This document shows, one piece after another, positions 17,132 through 25,103 of a DNA stretch of 64,000 bases. The notes beneath the pieces are model-generated. The model saw only the letters and a list, made by a program, of their open reading frames with translations, ran no database searches and had not been told where the DNA came from. Made by a program: the position numbers and the translations under genes. How positions within the stretch are numbered: the stretch's first letter is position 1; each line of letters opens with the position of its first letter. Source of the DNA: JBMNCQ01 sp049366715 (GTDB lineage Bacteria > Bacillota > Peptococcia > Peptococcales > BICA1-8); NCBI GenBank assembly GCA_049366715.1, contig JBMNCQ010000040.1, forward strand, positions 1-64,000, in the 5' to 3' direction.

Positions 17132-18373
17132 ATGAAAACAGAGATAATAAGCGTGGGTACGGAAATTTTATTAGGTGATATCGTGAATACAAATGCCAAT
17201 TTTCTGGCTAAGGAATTGGCAAATTTAGGTATTGATGTTTTTTTTATATCCAGCGTAGGGGATAATTTACAACGGATACAAGGCGTTTTTGCGCTAGCCT
17301 GTCAGCGTTCGGATCTGGTTTTCGTAACAGGCGGATTAGGACCTACTGAAGATGATATAACCCGGGAAGCTTTATGTAATGTTTTAGGCATTTCTTTAAC
17401 AAAAGATCAAAATGAAATAAGCAGAATCCAGGGTTTTTTTAAAAACAGGAATCTGGAGATGCCAAGCAATAATATCCGCCAGGCCTTGATTCCGGAAGGT
17501 GCTCTTATTTTAAAAAATAATTATGGGACGGCCAGTGGATTAATTGTTAAGAGCGATCATAAGTATTTCATATTATTGCCGGGACCACCGGCAGAGATGA
17601 AAAATATCTTTACAGATGAAGTTGTTCCCTGGTTAAAAGCAAATGTAGCGCGAAAAGATTATCTGCTAAAATCCCATACCTTAAAATTTATAGGTATCAG
17701 TGAATCAAAGCTAGATCTGGTGCTGAATGACCTTCTTAAATATCAGAATCCGACCCTGGCTCTCTTGGCTAAGAGTGATGCCATACATCTACGGATTACT
17801 GCTAAAGTCGCATCGGAAAATGAATTTTTTGAATTAACAAAACCTGTAGAAGATGAGATTATGGCAAGGGTTGGAAAATACTACTACGGATCGGACTCAG
17901 AAACTTTGGAGCAGTTGGTAGGATCTCTGCTAACGCAAAAAAAATTAACAGTCTCCACGGCAGAATCTTGCACAGGTGGTCTAATTGCTAAGCGCTTCAC
18001 GGATATTTCCGGTAGTTCAAATTATTTCCTGGGAGGTATTATTGCCTATGATAACAGGGTTAAAGAGCAGATTTTAAAGGTATCCCCTGGAATATTGGCC
18101 AGTGACGGAGCTGTTAGTGAAAGAACAGCCTTGGCTATGGCAGAGGGGGCCAGAAAAATTTTAGGTTCTGATCTTGCGATAGCAACAACAGGGATTGCAG
18201 GACCTAACGGTGGGAGCAGTGCCAAGCCGGTAGGTCTGGTATATATTTCTGTTGTTGGACAAAATATAAATATATGCAAAAGATATATTTTTTCCGGTGA
18301 CCGCGCTACTGTTAGATACCGGGCCGGCACCTGGGCATTAAATCTATTAAAAAGGAGTTTGGAAGAAGCTTGA
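17132..18373 (+). CDS. cinA: CinA-family nicotinamide-nucleotide amidase
   Basis: CinA proteins combine an N-terminal molybdopterin-binding-like (COG1058, ADP-ribose pyrophosphatase-type) domain with a C-terminal NMN amidase domain that recycles pyridine nucleotides. The 413-residue product shows TEIISVGTEILLGDIVNTN at the start, VFVTGGLGPTEDD, and the amidase block STAESCTGG (catalytic serine) followed by GIIAYDNRVK. I chose the ATG at 17132, 5' flanked by AGAGGTGAGG; the in-frame GTG at 17123 lies inside that ribosome site. It overlaps the next gene by 4 bases. The cinA-recA association is widespread in Firmicutes and here is separated only by two short cistrons. Confidence 0.94.
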   Translation: MKTEIISVGTEILLGDIVNTNANFLAKELANLGIDVFFISSVGDNLQRIQGVFALACQRSDLVFVTGGLGPTEDDITREALCNVLGISLTKDQNEISRIQGFFKNRNLEMPSNNIRQALIPEGALILKNNYGTASGLIVKSDHKYFILLPGPPAEMKNIFTDEVVPWLKANVARKDYLLKSHTLKFIGISESKLDLVLNDLLKYQNPTLALLAKSDAIHLRITAKVASENEFFELTKPVEDEIMARVGKYYYGSDSETLEQLVGSLLTQKKLTVSTAESCTGGLIAKRFTDISGSSNYFLGGIIAYDNRVKEQILKVSPGILASDGAVSERTALAMAEGARKILGSDLAIATTGIAGPNGGSSAKPVGLVYISVVGQNINICKRYIFSGDRATVRYRAGTWALNLLKRSLEEA

Positions 18374-19755
18374 ATAAAGGTCAAGTAAAGTATTGGTTTA
18401 GTATTGTTTTACTAGCTATAATCGGAACATTGGCTTTTATAAGTATTTTAGGTACGATGACCTTTAATTATGAAGCTTTAGAGTTCAAAATCGGGATTCA
18501 GATTTTCGATCATGGGTTTACGGAAATAAGAATTCCCCCTATCGGAAGCATCAGGGCTAAAACACATATTGCTCCCTTAAAACTGAGCATTAGCTTGGAA
18601 AATGTTGATATAAAATTACTACAGGGTTTATTGGATACAAATCCCAATAAAGACGCGCTGCTCAAAAATTTTGAGCAAAAAATATCTAAAATTGCTAAGA
18701 TATACATAGTGAGATTATTTGTGCTGGCTGTCTTGGGGGGGATCGCAGGAAGTTTATTTTATGACCGGAAAAGGCTGAAACCTTTATGGTGCGGTGCTTT
18801 AGTGGGGACGCTTATATTTCTCGTATTCATTTTAGGGTCAATTGCAACTTTTGATTTACATGCTTTTCAAAATCCTGAATATCAAGGGGCTTTGGAAGCT
18901 GCTCCCTGGATGATAGGGCTTGCCGAGCAGGCCTTTGTAAAGCTGGATACTTTAAGTGCGCAGCTGGAGTTGATGGCGAAAAACTTCTACGTATTATTTG
19001 AAAAAATAGATACGTTAGATACTTTAAGTGATTCGGAAGGAACGCTTAAAGTGCTCCATGTTTCGGACTTTCATAATAATCGTGCGGCTCTGCAATTTGT
19101 TACACAGGTTGTTAAGAGTTTTAAGGTGGACTTTGTCATTGATACCGGGGATTTTACTGATTATGGAACCCCGATCGAAGCTCAGCTGCTGGAATATCTC
19201 CAGGATATTCCCGTACCTTATTTGTTTATTGCCGGTAATCATGATTCTCCGGAGATTATTAAGAAGTTGCAGCAAATCAGCCAGGTTGAAATTGTTGATG
19301 GTAATTTTACGAATATGAAAGGGCTGAGGATTCTCGGTTTACATGATCCTGCATCGCTGTCGAATAATATTACGACACCTGATGGTGAAATAATTAAAAA
19401 TTATCAGGACAAATTGGTGGAATTATGGGAGTCCGAGATAGATAATCCTCCGGATATCGTAGCTATTCATAATTATGCTATCGGAAAGGTGCTGGCAGGT
19501 AAGGCTCCTTTAATCATTCATGGGCATGATCATGAATTTAAGATATACGATGATCAGGGCACTGTGGTTATTGATGCCGGTACAACGGGAGCAGCGGGAA
19601 TCAGAGGTTTACAGGCGACAAAAGAAATACCTTATACGGTAGCTCTCCTGCATTTCCAACAGGAGGAAGATCATTTCGTTTTAACGGCGGTAGATTCCAT
19701 AAAAGTATATAATATGCAGAGCGGGTTTATCCTGGAACGAAATGTCGTCAACTGA
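18370..19755 (+). CDS. Membrane-anchored metallophosphoesterase
   Basis: A 461-residue protein starting at TTG within the cinA stop region. There is an N-terminal helix (about residues 10-33) and two more hydrophobic segments (about 110-128 and 137-158). The calcineurin-like phosphoesterase domain occupies about residues 220-430. Its metal-binding motifs are present in order: VLHVSDFHNN, IDTGDFTDYG, IAGNHDS, VAIHNYA and IIHGHDHE. The likely activity is a membrane-tethered phosphodiesterase or phosphatase; the substrate cannot be read from sequence. It sits in a tightly packed cinA-MPE-thpR-recA-recX array next to another phosphodiesterase (ThpR). Confidence 0.87.
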   Translation: MNKGQVKYWFSIVLLAIIGTLAFISILGTMTFNYEALEFKIGIQIFDHGFTEIRIPPIGSIRAKTHIAPLKLSISLENVDIKLLQGLLDTNPNKDALLKNFEQKISKIAKIYIVRLFVLAVLGGIAGSLFYDRKRLKPLWCGALVGTLIFLVFILGSIATFDLHAFQNPEYQGALEAAPWMIGLAEQAFVKLDTLSAQLELMAKNFYVLFEKIDTLDTLSDSEGTLKVLHVSDFHNNRAALQFVTQVVKSFKVDFVIDTGDFTDYGTPIEAQLLEYLQDIPVPYLFIAGNHDSPEIIKKLQQISQVEIVDGNFTNMKGLRILGLHDPASLSNNITTPDGEIIKNYQDKLVELWESEIDNPPDIVAIHNYAIGKVLAGKAPLIIHGHDHEFKIYDDQGTVVIDAGTTGAAGIRGLQATKEIPYTVALLHFQQEEDHFVLTAVDSIKVYNMQSGFILERNVVN

Positions 19756-19773
19756 CCGAAGGAGCTATGTTTG

Positions 19774-20331
19774 ATGCGTTATTTTCTGGCCTTGCCAATT
19801 AAACCGATTATGAAAAATGATATTTTTGCTATTCAATCCCAGCTCAAAAAATCTTGGCGGATTAATGCAGCATGGGTTATGAAAGAAAATCTGCATTTAA
19901 CAATTAAATTTTGGGGTCAGCTGGACCGGAGCAATGCTGATGATATTGAAAAATCCCTGCAAGCCATTATCAATAATAATATTTCCAATATAGCTTGCAG
20001 ATTAACAACATTAGGTGTGTTCCCAAACAAAAAAAATCCCCGTGTTATTTGGATCGGGTTAGCAGGAGAAATAGAAAAGATACATAATTTATATATAAAA
20101 TGCGAGAAAATTTCGCGAGACTTAGGAATGCTGCAATCTCATACGGCTTTTACACCTCATATTACCCTGGCCCGAATTAAAGAAAATATTGTGTTAACTG
20201 ATGAAACGCTGGCAGGTTTTCCTTTGCAAACGAAAGAAGTTAGCTTTGACAAAGCAGTCCTTTATCATAGCACCTTGACTTCCAGGGGGCCTGTATACCG
20301 TGTAGTTGAAGTTTTTCCATTTAGTGGTTGA
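19774..20331 (+). CDS. thpR: RNA 2',3'-cyclic phosphodiesterase (LigT/ThpR)
   Basis: Two-histidine (2H) phosphoesterase that opens 2',3'-cyclic phosphates on RNA ends. The 185-residue protein has both signature motifs: HLTIKFWG near residue 45 and HITLARIK near residue 130. AGGAG at 19760-19764 can serve the ATG at 19774 (9 bases) or the TTG at 19771 (6 bases). The stop codon region overlaps the -35 hexamer of the recA promoter, so transcription of recA can start independently at the end of this gene. Confidence 0.92.
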   Translation: MRYFLALPIKPIMKNDIFAIQSQLKKSWRINAAWVMKENLHLTIKFWGQLDRSNADDIEKSLQAIINNNISNIACRLTTLGVFPNKKNPRVIWIGLAGEIEKIHNLYIKCEKISRDLGMLQSHTAFTPHITLARIKENIVLTDETLAGFPLQTKEVSFDKAVLYHSTLTSRGPVYRVVEVFPFSG

Positions 20332-20356
20332 CAAAAGCTGAATATCAAATTATAAT
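20328..20356 (+). promoter_or_regulatory. Consensus promoter of recA
   Basis: TTGACA at 20328-20333 and TATAAT at 20351-20356, spaced by exactly 17 bases, match the sigma-A consensus perfectly. The -35 overlaps the thpR stop codon. Confidence 0.92.
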
Positions 20357-20360
20357 TAAA

Positions 20361-20374
20361 CGAACGTTTGTTTG
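20361..20374 (+). promoter_or_regulatory. SOS box (LexA/DinR operator) of recA
   Basis: CGAACGTTTGTTTG fits the Gram-positive SOS box pattern CGAAC-N4-GTTYG. It lies 5 bases after the -10 hexamer, over the expected transcription start, the right place for LexA repression of recA and, by read-through, recX. Confidence 0.88.
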
Positions 20375-20396
20375 GAGAGGGAGGATAAAATATTTT

Positions 20397-21422
20397 ATGT
20401 CTGATAAAAAGAAAGCCTTAGAGATAGCTTTAAATCAAATAGAGAAGCAATTTGGCAAAGGGTCTATTATGAAGCTTGGCGAACAGGCCAAACTAAACGT
20501 TGAGGTGATTTCTACCGGCTCATTAGCATTAGATGCTGCTTTAGGAGTCGGAGGAGTACCAAGAGGGAGAGTCATTGAAATCTTTGGACCTGAGTCTTCT
20601 GGTAAAACTACTGTTGCCCTTCATATCATTGCTGAAGCGCAAAAAACAGGAGGCAGTGCTGCATTTGTTGATGCTGAACATGCTTTGGACCCCATATATG
20701 CCAGGAATTTAGGCGTGGATATTGATAATCTTTTAGTTTCTCAGCCTGATACCGGAGAACAGGCTTTGGAAATTGCCGAAGCTTTAGTGAGAAGCGGGGC
20801 TTTAGATGTGATCGTTATTGATTCGGTGGCGGCCCTTGTTCCCCGGGCTGAAATTGAAGGGGAAATGGGTGATGCCCATGTGGGTCTGCAGGCACGTTTA
20901 ATGTCTCAGGCTTTAAGAAAGCTGACCGGTTCCATTAGTAAATCAAGGACAACGGCAATTTTCATTAACCAGATCAGGGAAAAAGTAGGTATTATGTTTG
21001 GTAATCCCGAGACTACTCCGGGAGGACGAGCTTTAAAATTTTATGCCTCGGTCAGAATGGAGGTAAGAAGGGTTGATTCCTTAAAACAAGGTGTTGATCT
21101 GGTAGGAAACCGGACACGGGTTAAAATAGTTAAAAACAAAGTAGCACCTCCTTTTAAACAAGCCGATTTCGATATTATGTATGGTTTAGGAATATCCAGA
21201 GAAGGGAGTATCCTGGATCTGGGAGCGGATTTAGATGTTGTTAAGAAAAGCGGCGCCTGGTATTCCTTTGGTGATGAACGATTGGGGCAGGGAAGAGAAA
21301 ATGCTAAAGACTTTTTGAAAGACAACCCGGATATCTGTAAAAGTATTGAGATGCAGGTTAAGAAGCTGTTAAATATACCGGGGGCCGAAATAGAAACTGA
21401 GGAAGCTGTTTCTTCCACATGA
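20397..21422 (+). CDS. recA: Recombinase RecA
   Basis: ATP-dependent strand-exchange protein and co-protease for LexA. The 341-residue protein begins SDKKKALEIALNQIEKQFGKGSIM. It has Walker A GPESSGKT (64-71), the VIVIDSVAALVP Walker B segment, the L2-loop region FINQIREKVGIMFGNPETTPGGRAL, and the usual C-terminal helical domain with an acidic tail. No intein is present. The ATG at 20397 is preceded by GGAGAGGGAGG. A promoter with an SOS box lies immediately upstream. It overlaps recX by 4 bases. Confidence 0.98.
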   Translation: MSDKKKALEIALNQIEKQFGKGSIMKLGEQAKLNVEVISTGSLALDAALGVGGVPRGRVIEIFGPESSGKTTVALHIIAEAQKTGGSAAFVDAEHALDPIYARNLGVDIDNLLVSQPDTGEQALEIAEALVRSGALDVIVIDSVAALVPRAEIEGEMGDAHVGLQARLMSQALRKLTGSISKSRTTAIFINQIREKVGIMFGNPETTPGGRALKFYASVRMEVRRVDSLKQGVDLVGNRTRVKIVKNKVAPPFKQADFDIMYGLGISREGSILDLGADLDVVKKSGAWYSFGDERLGQGRENAKDFLKDNPDICKSIEMQVKKLLNIPGAEIETEEAVSST

Positions 21423-21865
21423 ATGATCAAGAAGTAAGAAAGCTGGCTCTTAAATATTTAACGATCAGACCCCGTTCGATATATGAAATGGAAACATATC
21501 TTAATAAAAAAAAATGTAATGAGACGATAATTTCAGAGGTAATTCGTTATTTAAAAGAGTTAGGTTATTTGAATGACGCAAATTTCTGTCAGCTGTGGGT
21601 TGAAGACAGATTAAAATTTAAACCCATGGGTAAAAGGCGCCTTTACCATGAACTTATGCAAAAAGGTGTTGCCCCAGAGCTGATAGAAGATACTCTCTCT
21701 CAAAAGGTTTCAGAGGAAATTGAATTGAATTTAGCAGTTGAGTTAGCCGGTAAATATTTAAGAACAAATGATCATAGGCAATATGAAAAACTGTTTCGCT
21801 TTTTAGTACGGCGGGGATTCGAACCTAAAGTCGCCTTTCAGGTTACGGAAGAAATTTTTTCTTGA
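21419..21865 (+). CDS. recX: Regulatory protein RecX
   Basis: Small helical protein that limits RecA filament growth. The 148-residue product shows the RecX repeat pattern: RPRSIYEMETYLNKK, LGYLNDANFCQLWVEDRLKFKPMGKRRLYHELMQKG, then two further three-helix repeats. The ATGA overlap with recA implies coupled translation and shared SOS control. Confidence 0.93.
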   Translation: MNDQEVRKLALKYLTIRPRSIYEMETYLNKKKCNETIISEVIRYLKELGYLNDANFCQLWVEDRLKFKPMGKRRLYHELMQKGVAPELIEDTLSQKVSEEIELNLAVELAGKYLRTNDHRQYEKLFRFLVRRGFEPKVAFQVTEEIFS

Positions 21866-21893
21866 CAAAATTCCAGTTTATACCACTTAATTC

Positions 21894-21922
21894 TTGACAT
21901 AATTGACAATAAACATTAAAAT
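21894..21922 (+). promoter_or_regulatory. Putative promoter of the rny leader
   Basis: TTGACA at 21894-21899 and TAAAAT at 21917-21922 have a 17-base spacer. Two further TTGACA hexamers (21862-21867 and 21903-21908) lie nearby without equally good -10 partners. Transcription would start near 21929. Confidence 0.6.
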
Positions 21923-21928
21923 AAAATC

Positions 21929-22130
21929 CGAGGGAAACCGTTTTATAGAGATTACCCTGATTTACTGCGGGTTTAAATATATTTTATATAAATATAGAGG
22001 GATAACTTAGATATATTTATTATAAATTAATTTTAATTTCACTAGCTCTTAGAAATATAAAGGGAATAGTGTATACCCGTTTAAATTATAGGGATTTCTA
22101 TGAACCGAGTTTTTTACTCGGTTTTATTAT
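21929..22130 (+). other. AT-rich leader RNA ending in a terminator before rny
   Basis: A 200-base AT-rich stretch without an open reading frame lies between the predicted promoter and a clear terminator (AACCGAGT, five T, ACTCGGTT, then TTATT at 22103-22128). A terminator in front of rny with no gene before it suggests attenuation of rny or a small independent RNA. Short GC-containing pairings are possible (GCGGGT near 21978 with ACCCGT near 22076), but no known RNA class is recognised. Confidence 0.45.
22103..22130 (+). terminator. Terminator in the rny upstream region
   Basis: AACCGAGT and ACTCGGTT form an 8-bp perfect stem with a T5 loop, followed by TTATTATTTT. It lies 52 bases before the rny start. 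Confidence 0.8.
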
Positions 22131-22181
22131 TTTAATTTAGAAATTAATAATTTGAAAATTTTTTATGAGGAGGTGAATGTC

Positions 22182-23714
22182 ATACAAAACGTGATTATTG
22201 CTGTTATTGCTTTAGCTATTGGTGGTTTAGTAGGATATTTAGCTAGAAAGAATGTAGCGGAATCAAAGATTAAGTCAGCGGAAGATGCGGCTAAAAAGAT
22301 CGTTGAAGATGCTGCTAAAGATGCGGAAGCTACTAAGCGTGAAGCTATTTTAGAAGCTAAAGATGAAACGCATAAACTGAGAACGGAAGCTGAAAGGGAT
22401 ATTAAAGAAAGAAGAAATGAATTGCAAAGAACAGAGAGACGGTTAATTCAAAAAGAAGAATCTCTTGACCGGAAATTTGAAAGTATTGAAAGAAAAGAAG
22501 ATAATCTGCAGCGACAAGAGCATGCGATTGAAAAAATTAAAGAGGAAGTAAGCGCCCTTTATGAAAAACAATTAAATGAATTAGAACGACTATCTAATCT
22601 TACCTCTGATGAAGCAAGAGAATTATTATTAGCCAGAGTCGAGGAAGAAATTAAACATGAGACAGCTATTATGATTAAAGATATGGAAATGCAGGCGAAA
22701 GAAGAAGCCGAGAAAAGAGCACGGGAACTTATTTCTCTTGCTATCCAACGCTGTGCTGCGGACCATGTTGCTGAAACTACAGTTTCAGTCGTAGCTCTTC
22801 CTAATGATGAAATGAAAGGCAGAATTATTGGTAGAGAAGGTAGGAATATTAGAACCCTGGAAACATTAACAGGGATAGATTTAATCATTGATGATACGCC
22901 GGAAGCCGTAATACTATCCGGATTTGACCCTATTAGAAGAGAAGTGGCCAGAGTTGCCTTGGAGAAACTGATTTTAGACGGCAGAATACATCCTGCCCGT
23001 ATTGAAGAAATGGTGGAAAAAGCGCAAAAAGAAGTTGATCAAAAAATTCGTGAAGAAGGTGAGCAGGCAACTTTTGAAGTAGGTGTTCACGGACTTCATC
23101 CTGAGTTGATCAAACTTTTAGGAAGGCTGAGATTTAGAACCAGTTATGGTCAGAATGTCTTAAAGCATTCTATTGAAGTTGCTCACCTGGCTGGTGTAAT
23201 GGCTGCCGAATTAGGGGTTGACGTTCATTTAGCAAAAAGAGCGGGATTATTACATGATATCGGTAAAGCAGTTGATCATGAGGTTGAAGGCCCCCATGTA
23301 ACAATAGGGGCAGATCTGGCCAAGCGCTATCGTGAAGGAAAAGAAGTAGTAAATGCAATCGAAGGTCATCATGGTGATGTTGATCCCCTTACTGTTGAGG
23401 CTGTTCTTGTCGCAGCAGCTGACGCCATATCTGCCGCAAGACCAGGCGCAAGAAGAGAAACTCTGGAAGCGTATTTGAAAAGACTTTCCAAACTGGAGGA
23501 AATCGCCAACTCTTTCGAAGGTGTCGATAAATCTTTTGCCATTCAAGCGGGTAGAGAGATTAGGATAATCGTAAAACCTGACAGAATTGATGATGCCACT
23601 TCCATAAAAATGTCCAGAGATATTGTTAAACGTATTGAGAAGGAATTGGAATATCCCGGACAGATCAAAGTAGTGGTTATTCGGGAAACCCGTTCGGTAG
23701 ATTATGCTAAATAA
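22182..23714 (+). CDS. rny: Ribonuclease Y, probable ATA start
   Basis: Membrane-anchored endoribonuclease that initiates mRNA decay. The order is a single N-terminal membrane helix (residues 4-22), a long charged coiled coil (about 25-190), a KH RNA-binding domain with GRIIGREGRNIRTLE, and an HD hydrolase domain with LLHDIGKAVDHE. It ends in the family pattern VIRETRSVDYAK. AGGAGGTGA at 22168-22176, a 9-base match to the 16S rRNA tail, places initiation at the in-frame ATA at 22182. The GTG at 22173 lies inside the ribosome site, the GTG at 22191 is 17 bases from AGGAGG, and the TTG at 22152 has no site. From ATA the protein is 510 residues. Confidence 0.95.
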   Translation: MQNVIIAVIALAIGGLVGYLARKNVAESKIKSAEDAAKKIVEDAAKDAEATKREAILEAKDETHKLRTEAERDIKERRNELQRTERRLIQKEESLDRKFESIERKEDNLQRQEHAIEKIKEEVSALYEKQLNELERLSNLTSDEARELLLARVEEEIKHETAIMIKDMEMQAKEEAEKRARELISLAIQRCAADHVAETTVSVVALPNDEMKGRIIGREGRNIRTLETLTGIDLIIDDTPEAVILSGFDPIRREVARVALEKLILDGRIHPARIEEMVEKAQKEVDQKIREEGEQATFEVGVHGLHPELIKLLGRLRFRTSYGQNVLKHSIEVAHLAGVMAAELGVDVHLAKRAGLLHDIGKAVDHEVEGPHVTIGADLAKRYREGKEVVNAIEGHHGDVDPLTVEAVLVAAADAISAARPGARRETLEAYLKRLSKLEEIANSFEGVDKSFAIQAGREIRIIVKPDRIDDATSIKMSRDIVKRIEKELEYPGQIKVVVIRETRSVDYAK

Positions 23715-23740
23715 TATTATATTTTCAATGTCTTTATGGT

Positions 23741-23766
23741 AAAGCGGCCGCTCTGGTCGCTTTTTC
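23741..23766 (+). terminator. Terminator after rny
   Basis: AAAGCGGCC, GCTCT and GGTCGCTTT form a 9-bp stem with one G-T pair, followed by TTTCAT. Confidence 0.75.
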
Positions 23767-23819
23767 ATATTTATTATGGTATTATATATAAACTAACAGG
23801 AAATTTAGTAGGTGAAGAT

Positions 23820-24602
23820 ATGATAAAAATTTTAATGATTGGTGATATTGTTGGTAATGTAGGGCGCTTAGCCGTAAAGAAAATACTTCCTAGATTATAT
23901 ACGCAGCATAATTTTGATATGGTGATCGCAAATGCTGAAAATTCGGCAGGAGGAAACGGAATTACTTTAGAAAATGCCGATGAACTTTTTAGTTATCATA
24001 TTCATGTTCTTACAATGGGTAATCATGTCTGGGATAAAAAAGAAATTTTGAATTTTATTGATTCCCAGCCTTTTCTAATCAGGCCCGCTAATTATCCTCC
24101 CGGTACACCTGGTAAAGGCTATACGATTGTAAATATCGGTAATAACATTAAAATCGCTGTAATAAATTTGTCCGGAGTGATATTTCTAACGCCCTTGATC
24201 TCCCCTTTTTTGATCATTGACAGATTAATTCAGGAAATTAAAGAACAATGTTCTGTGATTATTGTAGATTTTCATGCTGAGGCCACCTCGGAAAAAGTGG
24301 CCTTAGGCTGGTATCTTGACGGTAAGGTAAGTGCTGTTCTGGGCACCCATACGCATATCCAAACAGCAGATGAAAGAATTTTACCCCAGGGTACCGCCTA
24401 TATTACCGATGTTGGGATGACCGGCCCCAGGGATTCGGTTTTAGGAGTTAAAAAGGAAATAGCCATTAACAAATTTTTAACGCAAATGCCTGTTAAATTT
24501 GAAACGGCCAATGGTGTCGGCCAGTTAAATGGTGTGATACTAAATGTTGACCATATTTCCGGTCAAGTTCATTCCATAATCAGAGTTCAAGAATTTATTT
24601 GA
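23820..24602 (+). CDS. ymdB: Metallophosphoesterase YmdB (2',3'-cyclic nucleotide phosphodiesterase)
   Basis: YmdB-family phosphodiesterase; the B. subtilis protein hydrolyses cyclic nucleotides and affects the biofilm/motility choice and RNA decay through RNase Y. The 260-residue product has the motifs in order: ILMIGDIVGNVGR, ANAENSAGGNG, MGNHVWDKKE, DFHAEATSEK and GTHTHIQTAD. The ATG at 23820 follows GTAGGTGAAG; upstream in-frame codons precede the rny terminator. The rny-ymdB-spoVS order is the same as in B. subtilis. Confidence 0.94.
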   Translation: MIKILMIGDIVGNVGRLAVKKILPRLYTQHNFDMVIANAENSAGGNGITLENADELFSYHIHVLTMGNHVWDKKEILNFIDSQPFLIRPANYPPGTPGKGYTIVNIGNNIKIAVINLSGVIFLTPLISPFLIIDRLIQEIKEQCSVIIVDFHAEATSEKVALGWYLDGKVSAVLGTHTHIQTADERILPQGTAYITDVGMTGPRDSVLGVKKEIAINKFLTQMPVKFETANGVGQLNGVILNVDHISGQVHSIIRVQEFI

Positions 24603-24647
24603 TTTTTTACATAAATTTAAACAATTATAAACTTTTTTATAGGTAAA

Positions 24648-24674
24648 AAAGGAATTCTTTTTTAAATGTAGAAT
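24648..24674 (+). promoter_or_regulatory. Sigma-H-type promoter of spoVS
   Basis: AAAGGAATT at 24648-24656, an 11-base spacer and GTAGAAT at 24668-24674 fit the sigma-H pattern RnAGGAwWW-N11/12-RnnGAAT at every specified position. B. subtilis spoVS is known to use sigma-H, so the assignment agrees with established regulation. Confidence 0.78.
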
Positions 24675-24737
24675 ACATTAAATACTAAACGTACAGATTT
24701 ACTAAACTTTCTAATAAACGGGGGAGGTAGCTATTTG

Positions 24738-24998
24738 ATGGAAGTTTTAAAAGTTTCCGCAAAGTCCAGCCCAAATTCTGTTGCAGGAGCTTTAGCAGGG
24801 GTAATCAGGGAAAGAGGTTGTGCTGAAATCCAGGCTATTGGTGCCGGAGCTCTTAATCAGGCAGTTAAAGCAGTGGCAATAGCAAGAGGCTTTGTTGCTC
24901 CGAGTGGTATAGATTTAATATGTATTCCGGCCTTTACAGATATTTTGATAGACGGAGAAGAAAGAACGGCGATTAAATTAATTGTTGAACCTAGATAA
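24738..24998 (+). CDS. spoVS: Stage V sporulation protein S
   Basis: Small Alba-like nucleic-acid-binding protein that affects septation, coat assembly and progress of sporulation. The 86-residue sequence is almost the textbook SpoVS: EVLKVSAKSSPNSVAGALAG, EIQAIGAGALNQAVKAVAI, and PAFTDILIDGEERTAIKLIV. The ATG at 24738 gives the standard N-terminus; a TTG at 24735 is also in frame after GGGGGAGG. It is monocistronic, flanked by a sigma-H-like promoter and a terminator. Confidence 0.98.
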   Translation: MEVLKVSAKSSPNSVAGALAGVIRERGCAEIQAIGAGALNQAVKAVAIARGFVAPSGIDLICIPAFTDILIDGEERTAIKLIVEPR

Positions 24999-25025
24999 CA
25001 ATGTAAAATATAGAAAATATTTACG

Positions 25026-25059
25026 CCTGTTTATTCCAGTAATAAACAGGTTTTAATTT
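25026..25059 (+). terminator. Terminator after spoVS
   Basis: CCTGTTTATT, CCAGT and AATAAACAGG form a perfect 10-bp stem followed by TTTTAATTT. Confidence 0.88.
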
Positions 25060-25103
25060 ATACCCATATTTATATGAATTTATAAACGGCGGGGGTCTTG
25101 ATT

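Noticed and set aside
19028..19318. 96-codon forward frame inside the metallophosphoesterase gene
   Set aside because: It lies in another frame over the conserved phosphoesterase motifs and is a shadow of that gene.
20397..21422. Possible intein in RecA or split genes in the cobalamin cluster
   Set aside because: All domains are continuous and of normal length; no frameshift or intein signatures seen.
23250..23768. 172-codon reverse-strand frame inside rny
   Set aside because: It is antisense to the strongly conserved HD domain of RNase Y and spans its terminator; no ribosome site of note.
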